Assembly (NCBI RefSeq): GCF_008711325.1
Contig: NZ_VXDB01000002.1
Coordinates: forward strand, 1 to 64,000
Length of the DNA: 64,000 nucleotides
From: Roseibium sediminis
GTDB lineage: Bacteria > Pseudomonadota > Alphaproteobacteria > Rhizobiales > Stappiaceae
Direction of reading: 5' to 3'
Part shown: positions 60,197 to 64,000 of the stretch, piece after piece
Layout of the letters: each line of letters begins with the position of its first letter
Position numbering within the stretch: the first letter of the stretch is position 1
Translations under genes and position numbers: made by a program
Notes under the pieces: generated by a model
What the model was told of the DNA's origin: nothing
Databases searched by the model: none
Seen by the model: the letters and a program-made list of their open reading frames with translations, nothing else

Positions 60197-61369
60197 TCAA
60201 GCGGTCTTGTTGAAAATCTCGCGGCCGATCAGCATGCGGCGGATTTCCGAGGTTCCCGCGCCGATTTCATAGAGCTTGGCATCACGCAGAAGGCGGCCGG
60301 TCGGGTATTCGTTGATATAGCCGTTGCCGCCGAGAAGCTGGATGGCATCGAGGGCCATCTTGGTCGCGTTTTCAGCTGCATAAAGGATCGCACCAGCAGC
60401 GTCCTCGCGTGTGGTCTCGCCCCGGTCACAGGCCTGCGCCACGGCATAGACATAGGCCTTGGACGCATTCATGGAGACATACATGTCCGCGACCTTACCC
60501 TGCACCAGCTGGAACGTGCCGATGGACTGGCCGAATTGCTTGCGCTCATGGATATAGGGGATCACGATGTCCATTGCCGCCTGCATGATGCCGACGGCAC
60601 CGGCAGCCAGAACCGCGCGCTCATAATCGAGACCGGACATCAGGACGTTGACGCCCTTGCCGACTTCGCCCAGCACGTTTTCTTCCGGAACTTCGCAATC
60701 CTGAAACACCAGTTCGCCGGTTTCAGAGCCGCGCATGCCCAGTTTGTCGAGTTTCTGGGCGACGGAGAAGCCCTTGAACCCCTTCTCGACGAGGAACGCG
60801 GTGATGCCTTTCGGGCCCGCGTCCGGATCGGTCTTGGCGTAGATGATCAGCGTGTCGGCAGACGGGCCGTTGGTGATCCACATCTTGTTGCCGTTGAGGA
60901 TGTAGCGATCCCCCTTCTTTTCGGCCTTCAGCTTCATGGAAACGACGTCGGACCCCGCGCCCGGCTCGGACATTGCCAGCGCGCCCAGATGCTCGCCGGT
61001 GACCAGCTTGCCGAGATAGCGCTTCTTCTGGTCTTCACTGCCCCAGCGACGGAGCTGGTTCACACACAGATTGGAATGCGCACCGTAGGACAGGCCGATG
61101 GAGGCCGAGGCCCGGCTGACTTCTTCCATGGCAATGCAGTGTTCGAGATAACCAAGGCCGGCCCCGCCCCACTCTTCTTCTACCGTAATGCCATGCAGGC
61201 CCATTTCACCCATTTCTGGCCAGAGTTCGCGCGGGAACCAGTCCTCGCGGTCGATCTTTTCGGCCAGCGGCGCAATGCGGTCCTGCGAGAACGAGCGCAC
61301 GCTGTCGCGCAGCATGTCGGCGGTTTCGCCAAGGTTGAAGTTGAACGCTGGAAAATCGTTGCGGATCAT
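60197..61369 (-). CDS. ivd: Isovaleryl-CoA dehydrogenase
   Basis: This FAD enzyme oxidises isovaleryl-CoA to 3-methylcrotonyl-CoA in leucine breakdown. The 390-residue protein has [12 protein letters not shown] and [10 protein letters not shown] acyl-CoA dehydrogenase motifs. The catalytic base is Glu250 in [12 protein letters not shown], the special position of isovaleryl-CoA dehydrogenases, while the common position in [12 protein letters not shown] is Gly. This makes the substrate call strong. The other leucine genes are not downstream; a terminator and a foreign-looking gene follow. Confidence 0.94.
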   Translation of the reverse strand: MIRNDFPAFNFNLGETADMLRDSVRSFSQDRIAPLAEKIDREDWFPRELWPEMGEMGLHGITVEEEWGGAGLGYLEHCIAMEEVSRASASIGLSYGAHSNLCVNQLRRWGSEDQKKRYLGKLVTGEHLGALAMSEPGAGSDVVSMKLKAEKKGDRYILNGNKMWITNGPSADTLIIYAKTDPDAGPKGITAFLVEKGFKGFSVAQKLDKLGMRGSETGELVFQDCEVPEENVLGEVGKGVNVLMSGLDYERAVLAAGAVGIMQAAMDIVIPYIHERKQFGQSIGTFQLVQGKVADMYVSMNASKAYVYAVAQACDRGETTREDAAGAILYAAENATKMALDAIQLLGGNGYINEYPTGRLLRDAKLYEIGAGTSEIRRMLIGREIFNKTA

Positions 61370-61387
61370 GACAGCTCCTTCTCGCGC

Positions 61388-61834
61388 TCAAGCGCGGTCA
61401 TAACAAACGTAAGTTGAGAGGGTTCCGATGCGGTCATAGAGCTGACGCGCACGGGCGTTGTCGCCATTTGTGTGCCAGTAGACCTTGCCGGACGCGCCTG
61501 CCTTGGCGTCAGCGGCGGCATAAACGGCCTCGATCAGTTTTCGGCCGGCGCCAGTGCCGCGTGTTTCATCGGTCACGAACAGGTCTTCCAGATAGCATTT
61601 CAGCTCTCTGGACCATGTGCTGTGGTGGAAGAGATAGTGAACGAAGCCGACCAGCTTGCCGTTCCTTTCGGCGACCAGACCATTGTGGCCCTCGTCACCC
61701 AAAAGACGCTTGAACAGCGTATCGGTCACATCCGACGGCAGGGACACTTCATAAAATGCAAGATAGTCCTGCCACAGCGGCTCCCACGCCGCACGGTCTG
61801 ATGTCTCGATTGGCCGGATTACGATATCGCTCAT
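61388..61834 (-). CDS. GNAT-family N-acetyltransferase
   Basis: This 148-residue acetyltransferase has LVGFVHYLFHHSTW near 58 and the acetyl-CoA motif YLEDLFVTDETRGTGAGRKLIEAV near 80. ATG 61834 begins at the family start (IVIRPIETSD). Substrate unknown. It ends 18 bases before ivd, so the two are probably one transcript. Confidence 0.9.
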   Translation of the reverse strand: MSDIVIRPIETSDRAAWEPLWQDYLAFYEVSLPSDVTDTLFKRLLGDEGHNGLVAERNGKLVGFVHYLFHHSTWSRELKCYLEDLFVTDETRGTGAGRKLIEAVYAAADAKAGASGKVYWHTNGDNARARQLYDRIGTLSTYVCYDRA

Positions 61835-61864
61835 AAGTCTGGTTTGCCTGTCTTGTTCTTCAAT

Positions 61865-61897
61865 CAAAAAAGCCCGGCATTTTCAGAAATGGCCGGT
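61865..61897 (-). terminator. Terminator after the thioesterase gene
   Basis: On the minus strand CCGGCCATTT-CTGA-AAATGCCGG, with one bulged base, is followed by GCTTTTTTTG. It separates the MerR-thioesterase transcript from the GNAT-ivd transcript. Confidence 0.78.
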
Positions 61898-61923
61898 TTG
61901 AACATTCGTTTCAGGTTCTGCGG

Positions 61924-62367
61924 TCAGTCCTTCACGCCTTCAACACTCATGAGGGTGAAGAGACCCGTTGCCACATGCACCTGCTCGGCATCGCCGAGGC
62001 CATAAACATCTGCCTTGGCGATGGTCAGCGTTCGCCCCGGCTTGATGACCCTTCCGCGAGCGATCAGTGTTTGCTGCCGCGCCGGGTTCAAAAGGTTGAT
62101 CTTGTACTCGCTGGTCAAGACGCCAAACCCGTCCGCAAACAAGGTTAGCGCCGCAAATCCGGCCGCACTATCGGCCACGGAGGACGTTGCACCGGCATGA
62201 AAGAAGCCGTGCTGCTGGGTGAGTTCGCCCTTGAGTTCCATCTCGATATCGACGGCACCGGGCGACACATGGGTCAGCCGCGCCCCCAGATGGTCCATGA
62301 ACTTCTGCGCCGCGAAGCTGTTGCGGACGCGCTGTTCCCAATTCTGGCTTCTTACTTCAAAAAGCAT
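61924..62367 (-). CDS. PaaI-family hotdog thioesterase
   Basis: This 147-residue hotdog-fold acyl-CoA thioesterase has GELTQQHGFFHAGATSSVADSAAG near 47, with the HGG-type motif as HGFFHAGA, and a TSEYKINLLNPA strand near 85. It overlaps the MerR gene (TGATG). In the leucine context it may clear stray acyl-CoA. Confidence 0.9.
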   Translation of the reverse strand: MLFEVRSQNWEQRVRNSFAAQKFMDHLGARLTHVSPGAVDIEMELKGELTQQHGFFHAGATSSVADSAAGFAALTLFADGFGVLTSEYKINLLNPARQQTLIARGRVIKPGRTLTIAKADVYGLGDAEQVHVATGLFTLMSVEGVKD

Positions 62368-62768
62368 CAGGCACCTTCCTTGTCGAAGGAGCCACCTATG
62401 GCTTCCATGCGCGCCTTTGCACCGGCCTCCACCTCATCCAGTTCGGCCAGTGTCAGTTCGATATCCCGTTGCTTTTCCATCAGTTCGGCGCGGCGATTGG
62501 AGATACGCTGCATGAGAAGCCGCAGCTGCCCTGCCTCACCCGGCGCCTTGCCGTACATCTCGATCATTTCACTGATTTCAGCGAGGGAAAAGCCGAGCCG
62601 CTTGCCGCGCAGGATCAGCTTGAGGCGAGTTCTGTCTGCCGGACGATACAACCGCTGGCGACCACGACGCTGCGGCGACAAAAGTCCCTGCGCTTCGTAA
62701 AACCGAAGCGTGCGGGTCGTGATGTCGAATTCCTGCGTCAGCTGGGTGATTGTGTAAAGTCGCTGCAT
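62367..62768 (-). CDS. MerR-family regulator (LiuR-like)
   Basis: This 133-residue MerR regulator has the N-terminal winged helix (TITQLTQEFDITTRTLRFYE) and a C-terminal dimer coiled coil, but no metal cysteines. MerR proteins of this size next to isovaleryl-CoA dehydrogenase are usually LiuR, repressors of leucine/isovalerate breakdown. ATG 62768 starts at the family position. LiuR assignment is contextual. Confidence 0.87.
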   Translation of the reverse strand: MQRLYTITQLTQEFDITTRTLRFYEAQGLLSPQRRGRQRLYRPADRTRLKLILRGKRLGFSLAEISEMIEMYGKAPGEAGQLRLLMQRISNRRAELMEKQRDIELTLAELDEVEAGAKARMEAIGGSFDKEGA

Positions 62769-62854
62769 GCCAACTCCCTGTTGGCGCGACACTCACCGCT
62801 TTTTACGTTTTAGTCAATACGTTCTTTTTTGCCAATTATTTTCAATATCTTGCT

Positions 62855-63565
62855 TCATTTCAAAATTGCATCCAGAGCGACACTTCCATCAAGAACGTTC
62901 AGATCAACCTCGCCCTGAATGCCCTTGACCGCCCCTTGCTGGTGATACTGCCAGATCACCCAGTCGCGCACATAGCCGGGTGAATGCCAGAGCGAGCGCG
63001 CCCACACGCGGCGGTTCAACCCCTGCCCCTTGATGTAGTCGCAATAAAAGTCGTCCGGCACATAGAGGATAACCTCGCGGCCCAGCGCCTTTTCGATCGT
63101 CGTAACAAAGGAACTGACTTCTTTCAGCACCTCCTCCACCGAAGGCCGCCTTGCACAATTTCCGGTATATTCCAGATCAACAACCGGCGGCAGCATCTTG
63201 TCGCCGACAGGCAGCACGCTGAGGAAATTTTTCGCCTGCTCGAAGCCGGAACTACACAAGGTGAAGAAGTGATAAGCCCCGCGCGCAAGACCGGCCTCGC
63301 CCGCGGCCTTCCAGTTTGTCAAAAACGCCTTGTCGCGAAAGTCCCCGCCCTCGCTGGCTTTCATGTAGGCAAAAGCGACATCGTCTGCGGCAACGCTTTG
63401 CCAGTCGATCTCGCCCTGATGATGGGAAACATCAATTCCCCTCAACGGATATGTTCCGCGATCCGGTTCCCACGACATGAAGAAATAGGCCACCCCTGCC
63501 AGACACAAAATGCCACCAAGAACAGTGTAGAGTACAAACTTCAGAACGGCGTGAAAGAAACGCAT
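62855..63565 (-). CDS. GH25 lysozyme-like protein, membrane anchored
   Basis: This 236-residue protein has one N-terminal membrane helix (about 8-30) and a glycoside hydrolase 25 domain with RGIDVSHHQGEIDW near 42, AYMKASEGGDF and PPVVDLEYTGNC near 126. The DLEYT strand supplies the catalytic acid pair typical of GH25 muramidases. It would act on peptidoglycan in the periplasm. ATG 63565 is chosen; TTG 63577 would add four residues. Confidence 0.87.
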   Translation of the reverse strand: MRFFHAVLKFVLYTVLGGILCLAGVAYFFMSWEPDRGTYPLRGIDVSHHQGEIDWQSVAADDVAFAYMKASEGGDFRDKAFLTNWKAAGEAGLARGAYHFFTLCSSGFEQAKNFLSVLPVGDKMLPPVVDLEYTGNCARRPSVEEVLKEVSSFVTTIEKALGREVILYVPDDFYCDYIKGQGLNRRVWARSLWHSPGYVRDWVIWQYHQQGAVKGIQGEVDLNVLDGSVALDAILK

Positions 63566-63747
63566 GCAGGCTGCCAATAGAATCGAGTTGGCTCCACCCT
63601 ACAGGTGAGCTGTTTCCCGAACGTAAAAAATGCCAAATCTGCGCCCTTCCCAACGCTCCACGACAGGGTTTTCCAAAGGCTGACAGAAGCTGTGTATGGC
63701 TGACACCGAGCCTTGCAGGCCCATCGCGCGCGATTTATTTTGCAGCG

Positions 63748-64000
63748 ATGGAAAATGATCTGTTTCAAATGTCCCTGCTCGCCGGGCTGGTTCCCGACGA
63801 CGAGCAAGCCGCGAAAAAGACTGCCAAAAAGGCAAAAGCCGGTAAGGCTGCCAACGGCGACCTTGCAGTGGAAAATTCACAGGCTGCGGCTGATAAGCCC
63901 GCTCGCAAGACCCCTGCCGGAAACGGCAAGGCTGCCAAGGCGTCTTCCGAGCCGGATGAAACAGCGGCGGTAGACCCCGTTTCAGGCGTTGATGCCCTTT
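63748..64000 (+). CDS. N-terminal part of a gene cut by the window end (Ala/Lys-rich start)
   Basis: An open frame starts at ATG 63748 and continues past the window. The first 20 residues (MENDLFQMSLLAG) are followed by an Ala/Lys/Pro-rich, low-complexity linker. Long basic linkers of this kind precede the ATPase domain in some alphaproteobacterial ParE (topoisomerase IV) proteins, but no diagnostic domain is in view. Confidence 0.5.
   Translation, partial: MENDLFQMSLLAGLVPDDEQAAKKTAKKAKAGKAANGDLAVENSQAAADKPARKTPAGNGKAAKASSEPDETAAVDPVSGVDAL

Noticed and set aside
60104..61417. 437-codon open frame on the plus strand across ivd
   Set aside because: It mirrors the ivd codons on the other strand. 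ivd has complete motifs, a terminator and a start at the family position, so this is an antisense shadow in high-GC DNA.

Overview
The window is chromosomal DNA of an alphaproteobacterium, most likely in the Hyphomicrobiales (Rhizobiales). Three things support this. Gene order in the blocks plsY-dprA-topA-rnr-DUF983-NUDIX-rpmG and divK-DUF3572-HAD-dinB is typical of that order. Several host families are typical of alphaproteobacteria (EipB/DUF1849, DUF1489, phasin, DivK). Composition is moderately high GC, with frequent TTG/GTG starts. A marine or plant-associated family such as Stappiaceae would fit, but that is a guess.

Bases 1 to about 12.7 kb are the right part of a prophage with a P2-like contractile tail. 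The order is tail fibre, an unrecognised gene, a permuted NlpC/P60 enzyme, sheath, tube, a DUF1653-like gene, E with a -1 frameshift extension E', tape measure, U, X and D. After D comes an accessory cassette of four overlapping genes: a Com-like zinc-ribbon translational regulator, a 66-residue protein, a double-ParB-like/methyltransferase fusion and a CmoA-like methyltransferase. A 61-residue gene and a TIR-domain gene follow. The cassette is the best candidate here for an undescribed DNA-modification system. The prophage ends just before plsY.

From 13.1 to 21.9 kb is a host block: plsY, dprA, topA, rnr, DUF983, NUDIX and rpmG. A chemoreceptor gene then occupies the place where pleD usually sits beside divK. 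From 24.2 to 29.5 kb are divK, DUF3572, a HAD protein, dinB, eipB, a Rid-family gene and a glycerophosphodiesterase. From 29.5 to 38.7 kb is a mixed set: unknown membrane proteins, a COG3146 acyltransferase, metA behind a candidate SAM riboswitch, a HIT protein, a PAP2 phosphatase, azlCD and a spermidine-synthase-like gene.

From 39.2 to 44.8 kb are clpA/clpS, a phasin and a SPOR-tailed D,D-carboxypeptidase. From 44.8 to 50.9 kb are DnaJ, VWA and DUF1489 genes, an NAD(P)-dependent reductase, and a divergent XRE-cupin regulator/BenE pair with two matching 16-bp palindromic operators. From 50.8 to 58.6 kb are two class III nucleotide cyclases, a YdcF protein, a ClpP paralogue, a ureohydrolase operon (agmatinase-like, cupin, ACT), an ArsR/SRPBCC pair and a Spy-like periplasmic protein. 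From 59.2 to 64.0 kb are an AT-rich orphan gene, isovaleryl-CoA dehydrogenase, a GNAT, a thioesterase with a MerR (LiuR-like) regulator, a GH25 lysozyme-like protein and the start of a truncated gene.

Three intergenic regions (12.8, 38.9 and 59.0 kb) carry copies of one composite palindromic repeat, with smaller CCGG-type dyads beside them. I see no rRNA, tRNA, insertion sequence or CRISPR array.
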